A stretch of DNA of 64,000 nucleotides from Shewanella oneidensis MR-1. Lineage in GTDB: Bacteria > Pseudomonadota > Gammaproteobacteria > Enterobacterales > Shewanellaceae. Shown here piece by piece: positions 27,783 to 38,975 of this stretch (positions are counted from its first letter, which is position 1; each line of letters opens with the position of its first letter). The notes beneath the pieces are model-generated. The model was not told the DNA's origin. It did no database searches and saw nothing but the letters and a program-made list of their open reading frames with translations. The stretch spans positions 1,116,001 to 1,180,000 of the forward strand of contig NC_004347.2 of NCBI RefSeq assembly GCF_000146165.2, given 5' to 3'. The translations under genes were made by a program, and so were the position numbers.

Positions 27783-29834
27783 ATGTCAAGTCGCTATTTT
27801 GTCATGTCGCTGACCGCGCTTGCGGTTTCCTGTGTTTACGCTAATTCACTTAATGCAAATCCCCTCTATTCTCAAACACTTGATTTAGCGAAGCTCAATG
27901 ATCAGTATCATTCTACCGATGATGCAATGCAGTTAAGCAATCTCAATAGCCTAACGCTGCTTCGGGCTGACCATAGTGGCAATTCCGCCAATATCAGTAT
28001 GCGCTCAGCCACCCAAGGTGTGGCTGTGATGCAAGATAGAGTGTATTTCTCACCTGCGCCCTATTCGGCACCGCAATTGCAGCTATTACCCCATCTTTTG
28101 TTGCAGCAAAGTGTGACGACTACGCCACTGGCCAATATGGCTGTTGGTGGTCAGGGATCATTTGGCGTGGTGGACTACCAAAGCCTTAACATTATTGAAC
28201 GCTCACAATCTGGCAGTGTTCAAATCGAGGGGACGACGGATTCAGATGTGAATGCGGGCATGCGTTGGGGCGTTAATCAAAAAGAATACGGTGCCTTATT
28301 TGCGGCTAATTATATTAAAGAACAAGGTGATGCGATTTTTTTCAACGGCAGCGATGCTGACAGAAAAAAAATGGATATGTTGTTTAAGGTCAATGCTTCA
28401 AGCTTACTTGGCGCCCGCAGTCCGCAGCAAACGGAATTTACCTATCAATTTATCGATGATGATAGTTACCGTTCATTGCTTGGGATCACTGCCGCCGACT
28501 GGCAGCAGGATCCTTTGCTGCTGTATTCCGCTACCGCACAAGATAAACATCAAGGACGGCAACATAAATACCAGTTATCACATCAAGTCAACTTAGGTGA
28601 TAGCAAGGTGATGAGCGACTTTTACTATCAATTCTATTCACAACGACTGGATCAGCTTGGCGCGTTTAATGGGCAAAATATTGGCTTGGGAACGCTTTAC
28701 GACATTGCCGCCTTCGATCGTAATCCCAGTGCGAATGGCGCCGATGTAAATATGTTGGTGCAAGACAATGATTACAGTGCATTCGGTGCCCAGACTCAGT
28801 CGATAAACCAATACGGCGAACATCAAATTACCTACAGCGCTCGTTATCATACCGATAAAGCCGAGATGCGTTTTGGTGATCAAACTGCATTATGGCAAGC
28901 TGACAGAAGTATCGTCCGTGATGAGTCTAATGCGGTGTTAGCCTACACCGATGATGCCACGGCGCTGACGTCGGCAATCGACTCTTTATGGCGTTGGCAG
29001 GGCATGCAAATCAAGTTAGGGCTTACTTACGAGCATGTTAGTGTTAATCGTGAAGTGAGCTTAGCTTTTGCTGGGCTTGACGAAGCGGACTTTTCTGATA
29101 GCGATTGGATGCCGCAACTTGGTGTGCTTTATGATGCAGGCGATTGGCGTTTTAGTACCGATATACGCCGGGCATGGGCTGCGGCGAGTGCGGGTAATCT
29201 TACCCAAGACGCTCAGGAATCGCTTCATTATCAAGTCAGTGCCCAATATGCGAGTGACGGCATTAAGGCTGATTTGCGGGCTTATGTGCAAGAATTTGAT
29301 AATCTTCATGTGGATTGTGATAGTTACTCCATGTGCGTCGATTCTCGTCTGCTAACTCAAGAAAATATACCCGATGTGCTTACCTATGGGGTTGAATTCG
29401 GCCTGGGCTATCGCTCGATGTTGGGTGAGCTTGAATTACCCTTAGAGCTAAGTTATCAGTATCTTAGCGCTGAATATCAGACGAGCACCTGCACCGATAT
29501 CCAAGGTTGCGTCCTGGAGGGCGACAAACTGGCTTGGTTACCCGAGCACCAATTGCAATTGAGCGCGGGGATTGAATACGCCCAATATCAATTAAACCTT
29601 GTCGCTGCTTATCAATCTGAGCGTGATTTCAGTCAGTATGGTAGTGAGTTGCAGCGTGTTGACGGTCAATGGCGTGCCGATATAGCGGCAAATTACGATA
29701 TTGATAAGCACCACAGGGTGTATTTTCGCCTTGAAAACCTATTCGATGAATCTTTAGTGACAACAGTATCAAATAGTGGAATTCGAACTGAAAATGGACG
29801 GATCAGCTATTTAGGTTATCAATGGCGGTTCTAA
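27783..29834 (+). CDS. TonB-dependent receptor-like outer membrane protein
   Basis: 683 residues. Signal peptide (cleavage probably after VYA or NA near residue 22), a plug-like region (about 40-150) with ISMRSATQGVAVMQDRVYF, and a long beta-barrel rich in alternating hydrophobic strands that ends in a terminal aromatic (GYQWRF), the outer membrane insertion signal. FRLENLFDESLVTTV near the end is the classical TonB-receptor motif. No clear TonB box was found after the signal peptide. Substrate unknown; two disulfide-like Cys pairs (CDSYSMC and CTDIQGC) lie in extracellular-loop positions. Confidence 0.82.
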   Translation: MSSRYFVMSLTALAVSCVYANSLNANPLYSQTLDLAKLNDQYHSTDDAMQLSNLNSLTLLRADHSGNSANISMRSATQGVAVMQDRVYFSPAPYSAPQLQLLPHLLLQQSVTTTPLANMAVGGQGSFGVVDYQSLNIIERSQSGSVQIEGTTDSDVNAGMRWGVNQKEYGALFAANYIKEQGDAIFFNGSDADRKKMDMLFKVNASSLLGARSPQQTEFTYQFIDDDSYRSLLGITAADWQQDPLLLYSATAQDKHQGRQHKYQLSHQVNLGDSKVMSDFYYQFYSQRLDQLGAFNGQNIGLGTLYDIAAFDRNPSANGADVNMLVQDNDYSAFGAQTQSINQYGEHQITYSARYHTDKAEMRFGDQTALWQADRSIVRDESNAVLAYTDDATALTSAIDSLWRWQGMQIKLGLTYEHVSVNREVSLAFAGLDEADFSDSDWMPQLGVLYDAGDWRFSTDIRRAWAAASAGNLTQDAQESLHYQVSAQYASDGIKADLRAYVQEFDNLHVDCDSYSMCVDSRLLTQENIPDVLTYGVEFGLGYRSMLGELELPLELSYQYLSAEYQTSTCTDIQGCVLEGDKLAWLPEHQLQLSAGIEYAQYQLNLVAAYQSERDFSQYGSELQRVDGQWRADIAANYDIDKHHRVYFRLENLFDESLVTTVSNSGIRTENGRISYLGYQWRF

Positions 29835-30235
29835 ACTGAGTTAAATCTTGTTTAAAGTTATTAGGAATAAAGCGAAAAAGCATTTAGATTTCTAGATATC
29901 ACAGGTTATCGACCTTTCGCTAAATTAATTCTTTAAAAATTAATGTTATAGTATTTGACGACCGTAATACTCTCTCTTTCTGAACCCTTGTTCGGTCGGA
30001 AGGTGAACGCTGTAGCGCATGATTCTTGTAAATCCTTATTTTAGGTTTGAAAACACCTATAATTTTCGTGGCGATGGCACGGCAATTGGGGTAGAATGCG
30101 CGCGACCAGCGTGATTGCGATCGCATTTCTGTGATAAATCTGCGCTAGCTCAATGCAGTAGGTTTTGTTTAAAACCCACGTATTTAGCAGGAACGCGGCG
30201 CATTGTCTTTCCTTCAAAACGTAGTGCTTGTGGAT
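29835..30235. other. Upstream region of the nqr operon
   Basis: 400 bases without a gene. TAGAAT near 30092 is a possible -10 box; no full promoter is convincing. Confidence 0.35.
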
Positions 30236-31570
30236 ATGATTACAATTAAGAAAGGATTGGAACTGCCTATAGCAGGCGGACCAGAGCAAGTTATCCATAA
30301 TGGCCCAGCCATTAAACATGTAGCTACTTTGGGTGAAGAGTATATTGGCTTACGTCCAACGATGAAGATCAAAGTGGGCGATAAAGTACAAAAAGGTCAG
30401 GTGATTTTCGAAGATAAGAAAAATCCTGGCGTAAAATATACGGCTTTAGCCAGTGGTACTATATTAGACATTAACCGGGGCGCCCAGCGTGTGCTGCAGT
30501 CTGTTGTTATAGAAGTGGAAGGTAACGACAGCATTGCCTTTGCGAAATATGATGCCACTGCACTAGATACGCTTGATGCGCAATTGGTCCGTGATAACCT
30601 GATTGAATCAGGTTTATGGACTGCATTGCGTACACGTCCTTTCAGCAAAGTGCCAGCTGTAGATTCTTCTGCTGCGGGTATTTTTGTAACCGCCATTGAT
30701 ACGCAACCCCATGCAGCCGATCCTGTAGTAGTTATCCGCGAGCATAAAGAAGATTTTGCTAATGGTCTTAAAGTCTTAGCAAGACTTACCGAAGATAAAG
30801 TTTACCTTTGTAAAGCGCCTGGCGCCGATATTCCTGCCGCTAATGCCCAAGTTGAAGAATTTGCCGGTATTCACCCTGCGGGTCTTGTTGGTACTCATAT
30901 CCATTTCCTACTTCCCGCCTCTGCAAAACGTACTGTTTGGCATGTCGGTTACCAAGATGTTATAGCCATTGGTCAGCTATTTACAACAGGTCAACTGCAT
31001 ACTGAACGTGTAGTCGCGATTGCGGGTCCCAAAGCAGCTAAGCCAAGATTAGTTCGCACTGTTTTAGGTGCAAGCATGACTGAACTGACTGCGGGCGAAA
31101 CCCTAGCGGGTAATGTGCGCTTTATTTCAGGCTCTGTGCTCAATGGTCGTACAGCGATAGGTCCTCAAGGGTATTTAGGCCGTTACCATATGCAGGTGAG
31201 TCTGCTAGAAGAAGGCACGGAAAAAGAATTTTTGGGTTGGGTATTACCTGGCGCGAACAAATTCTCTATCACTCGTGCATTCCTTGGTCACTTTAGCTCT
31301 TCTCGTTTGTTCAATATGACAACGAGCACAGGTGGTTCAGACCGCGCTATGGTACCTATTGGTAACTATGAGCGTGTAATGCCTCTGGATATTCTTCCTA
31401 CAATGTTACTGCGTGACCTGATTTCGGGTGACTTTGACGGTGCAGTTACATTAGGCGCGTTAGAGTTGGATGAAGAAGATCTCGCACTGTGTACTTTCGT
31501 ATGTCCAGGCAAATATGACTACGGTTCATATCTGCGTGATTGTTTAGATACGATCGTGAGGGAAGGCTAA
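30236..31570 (+). CDS. nqrA: Na+-translocating NADH:quinone reductase subunit A
   Basis: Peripheral cytoplasmic subunit of the Na+-NQR. 444 residues from the ATG at 30236 ([18 protein letters not shown]). The 11 residues before it in the open frame are not conserved. NqrA is involved in quinone binding. First of six tightly packed genes; its stop shares a base with the nqrB start. Confidence 0.96.
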   Translation: MITIKKGLELPIAGGPEQVIHNGPAIKHVATLGEEYIGLRPTMKIKVGDKVQKGQVIFEDKKNPGVKYTALASGTILDINRGAQRVLQSVVIEVEGNDSIAFAKYDATALDTLDAQLVRDNLIESGLWTALRTRPFSKVPAVDSSAAGIFVTAIDTQPHAADPVVVIREHKEDFANGLKVLARLTEDKVYLCKAPGADIPAANAQVEEFAGIHPAGLVGTHIHFLLPASAKRTVWHVGYQDVIAIGQLFTTGQLHTERVVAIAGPKAAKPRLVRTVLGASMTELTAGETLAGNVRFISGSVLNGRTAIGPQGYLGRYHMQVSLLEEGTEKEFLGWVLPGANKFSITRAFLGHFSSSRLFNMTTSTGGSDRAMVPIGNYERVMPLDILPTMLLRDLISGDFDGAVTLGALELDEEDLALCTFVCPGKYDYGSYLRDCLDTIVREG

Positions 31571-32769
31571 TGAGCTTGAAAGATTTTTTCGAACGTATTG
31601 AACCCGACTTTGAAAAAGGCGGTAAATACGAAAAGTTTTATGCCCTCTTTGAAGCGGCATACACCATTTTTTATACCCCGGGCAAAGTGAATAATGGCAA
31701 GACCCACGTTCGCGATAACCTTGACCTAAAACGTATGATGATTACGGTTTGGGCCTGTGCTTTCCCTGCGATGTTTGTGGGGATGTACAACGTAGGTTTA
31801 CAAGCTCAAATAGCTTTAGTGGCTGGTTTTGCGACCCCTGATGTATGGCAAGTGAGCTTGTTTAGCATGTTCGGTACTGAACTGACGGCAAACTCTGGCT
31901 GGCCTGCGCTGATGTGGTATGGCGCCTGTTTCTTCCTCCCTATCTATGCAGTGACGTTTGCAGTGGGCGGTATTTGGGAAGTGCTGTTTGCTGCTATCCG
32001 TGGTCATGAAGTGAACGAAGGCTTCTTTGTTACCTCTATCCTGTTTGCCTTAACCCTGCCGCCAACGATTCCATTATGGATGGTGGCGATGGGGATCACC
32101 TTCGGTGTGGTTGTGGCAAAAGAGGTGTTTGGTGGCACGGGCCGTAACTTCTTAAACCCCGCACTTGCAGGCCGCGCCTTCTTGTTCTTTGCGTATCCGC
32201 TGAACATGTCCGGTGATACCTCTTGGGTGGTGGCTGACGGTTACTCTGGTGCAACCGCCTTGAGCCAAGCCGCAGCCGGCAGTTTAGATTATGCCTTTAA
32301 CCAAAACTGGTGGGATGCTTTCTTCGGTTTCATTCCAGGCTCTGTGGGTGAAGTATCGACGCTGGCGATTCTGTTAGGTGGTCTAGTTATCATCTATACC
32401 CGTATCGCATCATGGCGCATCGTGGGCGGTGTAATGGTGGGTATGATTGCCATTTCTACGCTGCTTAACGTTGTCGGTAGCGACACTAACCCAATGTTTG
32501 CAATGCCTTGGTACTGGCACTTAGTGTTGGGTGGTTTTGCCTTTGGCATGATGTTTATGGCGACTGACCCAGTGTCTGCGTCATTCACTAACCAAGCTAA
32601 ATGGGCCTACGGGTTCTTGATTGGTGCAATGGCTGTGTTCATCCGCGTGATTAACCCTGCGTTCCCAGAAGGCATGATGTTAGCGATTCTGTTTGCTAAC
32701 CTGTTCGCGCCATTGTTCGACCACTTCGTGGTTCAGGCAAATATCAAGCGGAGGATTGCTCGTGGCTAG
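31570..32769 (+). CDS. nqrB: Na+-NQR subunit B
   Basis: Integral membrane subunit, 399 residues, ATG overlapping the nqrA stop (TAATG). Contains about ten membrane segments and the FMN attachment motif DGYSGAT (Dxx(S/T)GAT), whose threonine receives FMN from ApbE. It forms the Na+ path with NqrD and NqrE. Confidence 0.96.
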   Translation: MSLKDFFERIEPDFEKGGKYEKFYALFEAAYTIFYTPGKVNNGKTHVRDNLDLKRMMITVWACAFPAMFVGMYNVGLQAQIALVAGFATPDVWQVSLFSMFGTELTANSGWPALMWYGACFFLPIYAVTFAVGGIWEVLFAAIRGHEVNEGFFVTSILFALTLPPTIPLWMVAMGITFGVVVAKEVFGGTGRNFLNPALAGRAFLFFAYPLNMSGDTSWVVADGYSGATALSQAAAGSLDYAFNQNWWDAFFGFIPGSVGEVSTLAILLGGLVIIYTRIASWRIVGGVMVGMIAISTLLNVVGSDTNPMFAMPWYWHLVLGGFAFGMMFMATDPVSASFTNQAKWAYGFLIGAMAVFIRVINPAFPEGMMLAILFANLFAPLFDHFVVQANIKRRIARG

Positions 32770-33550
32770 TAATAAAGATTCGTTCGGCAGAACGTTATTT
32801 ATCGTCGTTGGCTTATGTCTAATTTGTGCGATATTTGTGTCGACTGCGGCAGTATTACTGCGCCCAACTCAGGCAGAAAACAAACTGCTTGATAAGCAAA
32901 AGTACATTCTGGAAGCTGCGGGTCTGATTGACACTAAAGCCGGTAAAGTGACCAAAGCGCAAATTTTGGAAACTTACGGTAAGCATATCGAAGCTAAGTT
33001 AGTTAACTTAAAAACTGGTGATTGGGTTGAAGGTGTTGACGCCAATACATTTGACCAACGCAAAGCGGCTCGTGATGTGAAGACCTCATTTGTCCCCGAA
33101 AACGACATTGCTTCTGTTAAGCGTGTTTCTGAGGACGCTGTGGTTTACCTCGTTCGCGACGATCAAGGTAAGTTAACCAGCGTGATCCTGCCAGTTCATG
33201 GTTATGGTTTGTGGTCAACAATGTATGCTTTCTTAGCGTTAGATGCTGATCTCAACACGATTCAAAGCCTAGTTTACTACGAGCACGGTGAAACCCCAGG
33301 TCTTGGTGGTGAAGTCCAAAATGCTCAGTGGAAAGCCAAGTGGCATGGTAAAAAGTTATTTGATGCGCAAGGTAATATTGCGATCAGCGTAACTAAAAAC
33401 CCTGCAGTAGCCAGCACTGAATACGGTGTAGATGCATTATCCGGCGCGACTCTGACCAGTAACGGTGTTCAACACTCTCTGACATTCTGGTTAGGTAAAG
33501 AAGGTTTTGCGAGTTTCATTGAAAAAGCACGCAATGGAGGTCTCAGCTAA
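32762..33550 (+). CDS. nqrC: Na+-NQR subunit C
   Basis: 262 residues with a GTG start at 32762, overlapping nqrB by eight bases. One N-terminal membrane helix ([20 protein letters not shown]) and a periplasmic domain with the FMN attachment motif DALSGAT near residue 224; the FMN is bound to the threonine by ApbE. Confidence 0.96.
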   Translation: MASNKDSFGRTLFIVVGLCLICAIFVSTAAVLLRPTQAENKLLDKQKYILEAAGLIDTKAGKVTKAQILETYGKHIEAKLVNLKTGDWVEGVDANTFDQRKAARDVKTSFVPENDIASVKRVSEDAVVYLVRDDQGKLTSVILPVHGYGLWSTMYAFLALDADLNTIQSLVYYEHGETPGLGGEVQNAQWKAKWHGKKLFDAQGNIAISVTKNPAVASTEYGVDALSGATLTSNGVQHSLTFWLGKEGFASFIEKARNGGLS

Positions 33551-34182
33551 TGTCTGACGCTAAAGAACTGAAACAGGTTCTGACTGGACCTATCGTCAAC
33601 AACAACCCGATTGCATTACAAGTTCTTGGTGTATGTAGTGCGTTAGCGGTAACGAGCAAGCTCGAAACTGCACTGGTGATGGCGTTGGCATTAACTGCGG
33701 TAACAGCGTTTTCTAACCTGTTTATCTCAATGATCCGTAATCATATTCCTAGCAGCGTACGTATTATCGTACAGATGACCATTATTGCCTCTCTGGTAAT
33801 CGTGGTTGACCAATTGCTGCAGGCTTATGCTTATCAGATTTCTAAGCAATTATCGGTATTCGTCGGCCTTATTATTACGAACTGTATCGTAATGGGTCGC
33901 GCTGAAGCCTATGCGATGAAAACACCGCCAATGATGAGTTTTATGGATGGTATTGGTAACGGTTTAGGTTACGGTGCGATTCTATTAGCTGTTGGTTTTG
34001 TGCGTGAGCTGTTTGGTAACGGTTCTCTGTTCGGTGTTCAAATCCTGCACAAGATCTCTGATGGTGGCTGGTATCAACCAAACGGTCTGCTATTACTGCC
34101 GCCAAGTGCGTTCTTCCTGATCGGTATGTTGATTTGGATTATTCGTACCTATAAGCCAGAGCAAGTTGAAGCAAAAGGGTAA
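33550..34182 (+). CDS. nqrD: Na+-NQR subunit D
   Basis: 210 residues, six membrane helices. Homologous to NqrE and Rnf[15 protein letters not shown] carries the conserved cysteine for the intramembrane iron centre shared with NqrE. The start overlaps the nqrC stop (TAATG). Confidence 0.95.
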   Translation: MSDAKELKQVLTGPIVNNNPIALQVLGVCSALAVTSKLETALVMALALTAVTAFSNLFISMIRNHIPSSVRIIVQMTIIASLVIVVDQLLQAYAYQISKQLSVFVGLIITNCIVMGRAEAYAMKTPPMMSFMDGIGNGLGYGAILLAVGFVRELFGNGSLFGVQILHKISDGGWYQPNGLLLLPPSAFFLIGMLIWIIRTYKPEQVEAKG

Positions 34183-34187
34183 TTGAG

Positions 34188-34796
34188 ATGGAACATTATA
34201 TTAGCCTGTTAATTCGCTCTGTTTTCATTGAAAACATGGCACTGGCCTTCTTCCTCGGTATGTGTACTTTCTTAGCTGTATCGAAGAAAGTGACCACTGC
34301 GATGGGCCTAGGGATTGCGGTAGTTGTAGTGTTAACTATCTCTGTTCCTGCTAACCAAGTTATTTACCAAGGGCTGTTAGCACCTGGCGCATTGGCTTGG
34401 GCCGGCGCACCTGAAGCTGACCTAAGCTTCTTGAAATTCATTACCTTTATCGGTGTGATCGCGGCTTTAGTTCAAATTCTGGAAATGGCACTGGATAAGT
34501 ACTTTCCTCCTTTGTATAACGCGTTAGGTATCTTCTTACCTCTGATCACTGTGAACTGTGCGATTTTCGGTGCGGTATCATTTATGGTTGAGCGTGACTA
34601 TAAACTGGGTGAAAGTCTGGTGTTTGGTTTCGGCTCTGGAGTAGGTTGGGCATTAGCTATCGTATTGATGGCCGGTATCCGTGAGAAGCTGAAGTATGCC
34701 GATGTGCCTAATGGCCTGCGTGGTTTGGGTATTACCTTTATTACTGCTGGTTTAATGGCCTTAGGTTTCATGTCGTTTTCTGGTGTGTCTCTATAA
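34188..34796 (+). CDS. nqrE: Na+-NQR subunit E
   Basis: 202 residues, six helices, inverted-topology partner of Nqr[17 protein letters not shown] carries the matching cysteine of the intramembrane iron site. Starts five bases after nqrD, with TTGAG before the ATG. Confidence 0.95.
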   Translation: MEHYISLLIRSVFIENMALAFFLGMCTFLAVSKKVTTAMGLGIAVVVVLTISVPANQVIYQGLLAPGALAWAGAPEADLSFLKFITFIGVIAALVQILEMALDKYFPPLYNALGIFLPLITVNCAIFGAVSFMVERDYKLGESLVFGFGSGVGWALAIVLMAGIREKLKYADVPNGLRGLGITFITAGLMALGFMSFSGVSL

Positions 34797-34842
34797 GAGA
34801 TACCAAACGGCTTCTTGAATTGGACCTTCTAAGGATAAGTTA

Positions 34843-36099
34843 ATGGATATTCTTGGTATTTTTAAATCTACTCCGCTTGAGGTTTACCTCGGTGTGAGTA
34901 TGTTTACTGCTATCGTCCTAGTCTTAGTGTTAGTGATTTTATTCGCTAAATCTAAGCTAGTGTCTAGCGGTGACATCACGATCGGCATCAACGACGATCC
35001 TGAAAAAGCGATTACAACCGGTGCCGGTGGCAAGCTGTTAGGCGTGCTGGCGAACAACGGTATCTTCGTATCGAGCGCCTGTGGTGGCGGTGGTTCTTGT
35101 GGCCAATGTCGCGTGGTGGTTAAGTCTGGCGGCGGTGATATCCTGCCAACAGAATTAGACCACATCAGCAAGGGGGACGCCCGTAAAGGTTGTCGTCTGT
35201 CTTGCCAGGTGAACGTTAAGAACGATATGGAAATTGAACTTGACGAAGAAATCTTTGGTATTAAGAAGTGGGAATGTGCTGTTATCTCTAACGATAACAA
35301 GGCGACCTTCATTAAAGAACTGAAGCTGCAAATTCCTGATGGTGAATCTGTTCCGTTCCGAGCAGGTGGTTACATCCAGATCGAAGCGCCTGCACACCAT
35401 GTTAAATATGCTGATTTCGACGTACCGGCAAAATACCGTGGCGATTGGGAACACTTTGGTTTCTTCAAGTTAGAATCTAAAGTTGACGAAGAAACGATCC
35501 GCGCTTACTCGATGGCTAACTACCCAGAAGAGTTTGGCATCATCATGTTGAACGTGCGTATCGCGACGCCACCACCACGTAATTTGACGCTGCCTTGCGG
35601 TAAGATGTCATCTTACATTTGGAGCTTAAAAGCGGGCGATAAAGTAACAATTTCTGGTCCATTCGGTGAATTCTTCGCGAAAGATACCGATGCTGAAATG
35701 GTGTTTATCGGCGGTGGTGCGGGTATGGCGCCAATGCGTTCGCACATTTTCGACCAACTGAAGCGTCTCAAGTCTAAGCGTAAGATGAGCTTCTGGTACG
35801 GTGCACGTTCTAAGCGTGAAATGTTCTACGTGGAAGACTTTGACGGCTTAGCGGCTGAAAACGACAACTTTGTATGGCATGTGGCACTGTCCGATCCTCA
35901 ACCAGAGGATAATTGGGATGGTTACACTGGTTTCATCCATAACGTACTGTATGAAAACTACCTGAAAAATCACGACGCTCCAGAAGATTGTGAGTTCTAT
36001 ATGTGTGGACCTCCAATGATGAACGCGGCCGTGATCGGTATGTTGAAAAATCTTGGTGTCGAAGACGAAAACATCCTGTTGGATGACTTCGGCGGCTAA
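34843..36099 (+). CDS. nqrF: Na+-NQR subunit F (NADH dehydrogenase, 2Fe-2S and FAD)
   Basis: Entry point of electrons from NADH. One N-terminal helix, a ferredoxin domain with the 2Fe-2S cysteines in [12 protein letters not shown] and GCRLSC, an FAD-binding motif RAYSMANYP, and the NADH site [12 protein letters not shown]. The C-terminal [12 protein letters not shown] is typical. 418 residues. The ribosome site AAGGA is upstream. Confidence 0.96.
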   Translation: MDILGIFKSTPLEVYLGVSMFTAIVLVLVLVILFAKSKLVSSGDITIGINDDPEKAITTGAGGKLLGVLANNGIFVSSACGGGGSCGQCRVVVKSGGGDILPTELDHISKGDARKGCRLSCQVNVKNDMEIELDEEIFGIKKWECAVISNDNKATFIKELKLQIPDGESVPFRAGGYIQIEAPAHHVKYADFDVPAKYRGDWEHFGFFKLESKVDEETIRAYSMANYPEEFGIIMLNVRIATPPPRNLTLPCGKMSSYIWSLKAGDKVTISGPFGEFFAKDTDAEMVFIGGGAGMAPMRSHIFDQLKRLKSKRKMSFWYGARSKREMFYVEDFDGLAAENDNFVWHVALSDPQPEDNWDGYTGFIHNVLYENYLKNHDAPEDCEFYMCGPPMMNAAVIGMLKNLGVEDENILLDDFGG

Positions 36100-36198
36100 T
36101 GTGAATTAGCCCAAGGTAAAATGAGTTGCAGATGTGGAGTAGAGCTCTCATCTGCAACTTTTGCATTAAAGGGCATACATAAAGAGTTGTTAGTCACT

Positions 36199-37242
36199 AT
36201 GTTTAAAACCCTAGCGTTAAAAACCTCAATGTTTAAGCATTCAGTTAGCTGGCTGGTCCTTGTAGGTCTGGCCTTTTTTATTTCAGCCTGTAGCAAACAG
36301 GATGAGGTTATTTCCCTTGCGGGCAGCACAATGGGAACGACTTACCACATTAAAGTGGTTCCCAATGAGCATATGCCGACAGCCCAACTATTGCAGGCTG
36401 AAATTGACTTAGCCCTAGAACAAGTCAATAACCAAATGTCGACCTATCGTCCTAATTCCGAGCTTTCCCGTTTCAATCAATTACCGCTAGAGCAGAGTGT
36501 GGAAGTCTCTCCCGATACCATTAAGGTAGTTAGAGAAGGTATGCGTTTATATGACGTTACCGATAAAGCGTTAGATATTACCTTAGGTCCTTTAGTTAAT
36601 CTGTGGGGTTTTGGACCTGATAAGCGCCCGACAAAAGTACCGAGTCAAGCCGAGATTGATGCAGCTAAGGCCAAAACGGGTATTCGTGAACTGTCTATCG
36701 AAGGCAATCTTTTACGTAAACATAATGCACACTTGTATGTGGATTTATCGTCAATCGCTAAGGGCTTTGGTGTTGATAAAGTTGCTTCGATTTTAGATAA
36801 GTATCAAGCAACGGGTTACTTAGTTGAAATCGGTGGCGAGCTGAGCATTAAAGGCACTAAAGGCGATGCTAGCTCATGGCGTGTGGCAATAGAGAAGCCG
36901 ACCGATGAAGGTATAGCTGTGCAGCAGGTGATTGAACCTGGCACTATGTCTATGGCAACGTCGGGAGATTATCGCAATTATTATGAGGAAGCAGGCCAAC
37001 GTTTTACGCATATAATTGATCCGCGTACCGGTTTGCCTATCAATCATAAGCTAGCATCTGTCACCGTTTTGCATAACGAATGCATGACGGCAGATGGTTT
37101 TGCGACGGCAATGATGGTTTTGGGTACAGAAGCATCATTGGAGCTTGCCAAGAAGGAACACTTGGCGATAATGCTAATAGAAAAGCAAGGTGAAGGATTT
37201 AAAGTCTACTACAGCGACGCCTTCAAGCCTTTCCTTAAGTAG
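36199..37242 (+). CDS. apbE: FAD:protein FMN transferase ApbE (periplasmic)
   Basis: Transfers FMN to the threonines of NqrB and NqrC. The start at 36199 is chosen over the open frame from 36121; a lipoprotein signal ends at AFFISAC. Motifs: GSTMGTTYHIKV, DLSSIAKGFGVDK, VEIGGELSIKG and the metal/flavin motif HIIDPRTG; the final ADGFATAMMVLG matches. About 100 bases after nqrF, same direction, so probably co-transcribed. Confidence 0.93.
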   Translation: MFKTLALKTSMFKHSVSWLVLVGLAFFISACSKQDEVISLAGSTMGTTYHIKVVPNEHMPTAQLLQAEIDLALEQVNNQMSTYRPNSELSRFNQLPLEQSVEVSPDTIKVVREGMRLYDVTDKALDITLGPLVNLWGFGPDKRPTKVPSQAEIDAAKAKTGIRELSIEGNLLRKHNAHLYVDLSSIAKGFGVDKVASILDKYQATGYLVEIGGELSIKGTKGDASSWRVAIEKPTDEGIAVQQVIEPGTMSMATSGDYRNYYEEAGQRFTHIIDPRTGLPINHKLASVTVLHNECMTADGFATAMMVLGTEASLELAKKEHLAIMLIEKQGEGFKVYYSDAFKPFLK

Positions 37243-37253
37243 TCGGAGTTTAC

Positions 37254-37478
37254 ATGAGCACTTTTATCGCGGCATTTGTGATTTTATTACTGTTCTTTTT
37301 GCTTATGTCGATAGGTTATCTCATCAAGCGCAAAGCCGTAGAAGGAAGTTGTGGCGGTTTAGGTGTATTAGGGATTGAAAAAGCCTGCGATTGTGATGAT
37401 CCCTGCGACAAGCGTAAACGTCGCATGGCGGCCGAAGAAGCTCGCCGTGCAAAGTTGACCAAAGACCGGATTATTTAA
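37254..37478 (+). CDS. nqrM: Na+-NQR maturation factor NqrM
   Basis: 74 residues with one N-terminal membrane helix and four conserved cysteines (GSCGG, then CDCDDPC). NqrM (old DUF539) is needed to place the iron centre between NqrD and NqrE. It follows apbE by 11 bases and completes the operon. Confidence 0.93.
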   Translation: MSTFIAAFVILLLFFLLMSIGYLIKRKAVEGSCGGLGVLGIEKACDCDDPCDKRKRRMAAEEARRAKLTKDRII

Positions 37479-37496
37479 CTTAGCACTTCAATAGAA

Positions 37497-37528
37497 ATAG
37501 CCTCCAACGTTGGAGGCTATTTTTTGCC
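37497..37528 (+). terminator. Terminator of the nqr operon
   Basis: ATAGCCTCCAACGTTGGAGGCTAT, a long stem with six T after it. Confidence 0.9.
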
Positions 37529-37591
37529 TCGATTTTAGCATTGTTAAGATTAATCCTTGATTTATGAGGAGGATAGCAGGCTAATCTAAGC

Positions 37592-37610
37592 GATAATGAG
37601 AATGCTTTTA
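37592..37610. promoter_or_regulatory. Possible Fur box upstream of the bacterioferritin genes
   Basis: GATAATGAGAATGCTTTTA matches 14 of 19 positions of the GATAATGATAATCATTATC consensus. It is 109 bases upstream of the first bfr gene. Confidence 0.45.
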
Positions 37611-37718
37611 ATTATTAAGATTTTGAAAAATAAAGAAAATTTGAAATTGAGTGAAAACTATACTAGGCTGAAAGCTTGATTTAGATCAATCTTTCACTCA
37701 TTTCAAGGATCGTAACTT

Positions 37719-38192
37719 ATGAAAGGTCATCCAAAAGTGGTGGGACAACTCAATCGGGTGCTTACCTGTGAGTTAACGGCCATTAACCAATATTTTCTCC
37801 ACGCCAGAATGTTTAAGCATTGGGGTCTTGAAAAGCTTAATCACGTCGAATATAAAAAATCCATCGAAGATATGAAGCATGCCGATAAGCTTATCGAGCG
37901 AGTGTTGTTTTTGGAGGGATTACCCAATCTGCAACAGCTTGAAAAGCTTCGCATCGGCGAACATGCCCAAGAGATGCTCGATTGTGATTTAGCTATGGTA
38001 CAGGAGCAACTCACACTGCTACGGGACGCTATTACCCTATGTGAAGCCGAGCAGGATTATGTCAGTCGTGATCTGCTGGAAGACATCCTTGAAGATGAAG
38101 AAGAGCATTTAGATTGGCTCGAGTCACAGCGGGAGCTGATTGGCTTAACCGGCATTCAAAACTACCTACAATCGCAAATTAGTGAGTCATAG
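37719..38192 (+). CDS. bfr: Bacterioferritin subunit with haem ligand but altered ferroxidase site
   Basis: 157 residues, 24-mer iron-storage protein. Numbering as in E. coli Bfr, the haem ligand Met52 is present (IEDMKHADK), E18, H54, E127 and H130 are present, but the ferroxidase ligand E51 is D and E94 is V (DLAMVQE). So this subunit binds haem but its di-iron centre is probably defective. The next gene shows the reverse pattern, so mixed assemblies are likely. Ribosome site AAGGA upstream. Confidence 0.9.
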   Translation: MKGHPKVVGQLNRVLTCELTAINQYFLHARMFKHWGLEKLNHVEYKKSIEDMKHADKLIERVLFLEGLPNLQQLEKLRIGEHAQEMLDCDLAMVQEQLTLLRDAITLCEAEQDYVSRDLLEDILEDEEEHLDWLESQRELIGLTGIQNYLQSQISES

Positions 38193-38201
38193 GAGCGGAA
38201 T

Positions 38202-38669
38202 ATGAAAGGTGATAAAGACGTCATCGATGCGTTAAATCGACTCCTAACCGGGGAGTTATCGGCTATGGATCAGTATTTTGTGCATGCCCATATGTACGAA
38301 GATTGGGGACTTAACGAACTTTATGAACGCATTGCCCACGAGTCAGATGACGAGAAAGGCCATGCGGCAAAACTGGTGCAGCGTATTTTATTCCTCGAAG
38401 GTGTGCCCAATGTTGCGGCAAGGGAAGCACTCAACATCGGTTCAAATGTCGAAGAGATGCTGCGTAACGATCTCGCCTATGAATATAAAGTTGCCGATGA
38501 TTTACGTAAAGTCATTGCCCTCTGTGAGCAGAAAAAAGATTATCAAACCCGTGAGATCTTAGAAGTCCTACTCGACGATACTGAGTCTGACCATATGTAT
38601 TGGCTTGAGAAGCAGCTCGGTTTAATCGACCGCATTGGTTTAGCGAATTATCTGCAAACAAAGATGTAA
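38202..38669 (+). CDS. bfr: Bacterioferritin subunit with ferroxidase site but no Met52
   Basis: 155 residues, nine bases after the first bfr and surely co-transcribed. E18, E51, H54 and E94 are present, and E128/H131 correspond to E127/H130 after a one-residue insertion. The position of Met52 is Lys (DDEKGHAAK). This subunit therefore keeps the catalytic di-iron centre but cannot supply the haem ligand. Confidence 0.9.
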   Translation: MKGDKDVIDALNRLLTGELSAMDQYFVHAHMYEDWGLNELYERIAHESDDEKGHAAKLVQRILFLEGVPNVAAREALNIGSNVEEMLRNDLAYEYKVADDLRKVIALCEQKKDYQTREILEVLLDDTESDHMYWLEKQLGLIDRIGLANYLQTKM

Positions 38670-38975
38670 CTGAGTCAGTTATCTCTTTTACTACCAAGGC
38701 CAGCCATTTTCGATGACTGGCCTTTGTATTAAAACAAGATATCGATTTTGAGTATTTAGTCTATCACTCGGTAAAACTGCCCGCCAGCAAAGCGATCTTC
38801 TAATTGCTACTTATAGTTTAGTTATTCCTGTTATTAAGTTAATCTTCATTCTTTACAAACACTTGTTTACGTTTTTTCTCGTATTTTAATCTGTTGTTGA
38901 CTGGTAAAAATTGTTACCGTGTAAAACTGTTTTTGCATGCATTTTTGTTAAGTTATTAGTCAGCCAGACGGGAAG
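38670..38975. other. Spacer between bfr and the chemoreceptor
   Basis: 306 bases. Contains the bfr terminator; the remaining sequence is AT-rich and has no ORF. Confidence 0.4.
38696..38728 (+). terminator. Terminator after the bfr pair
   Basis: AAGGCCAG/CTGGCCTT stem with a 13-base loop and TTT. Confidence 0.75.
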
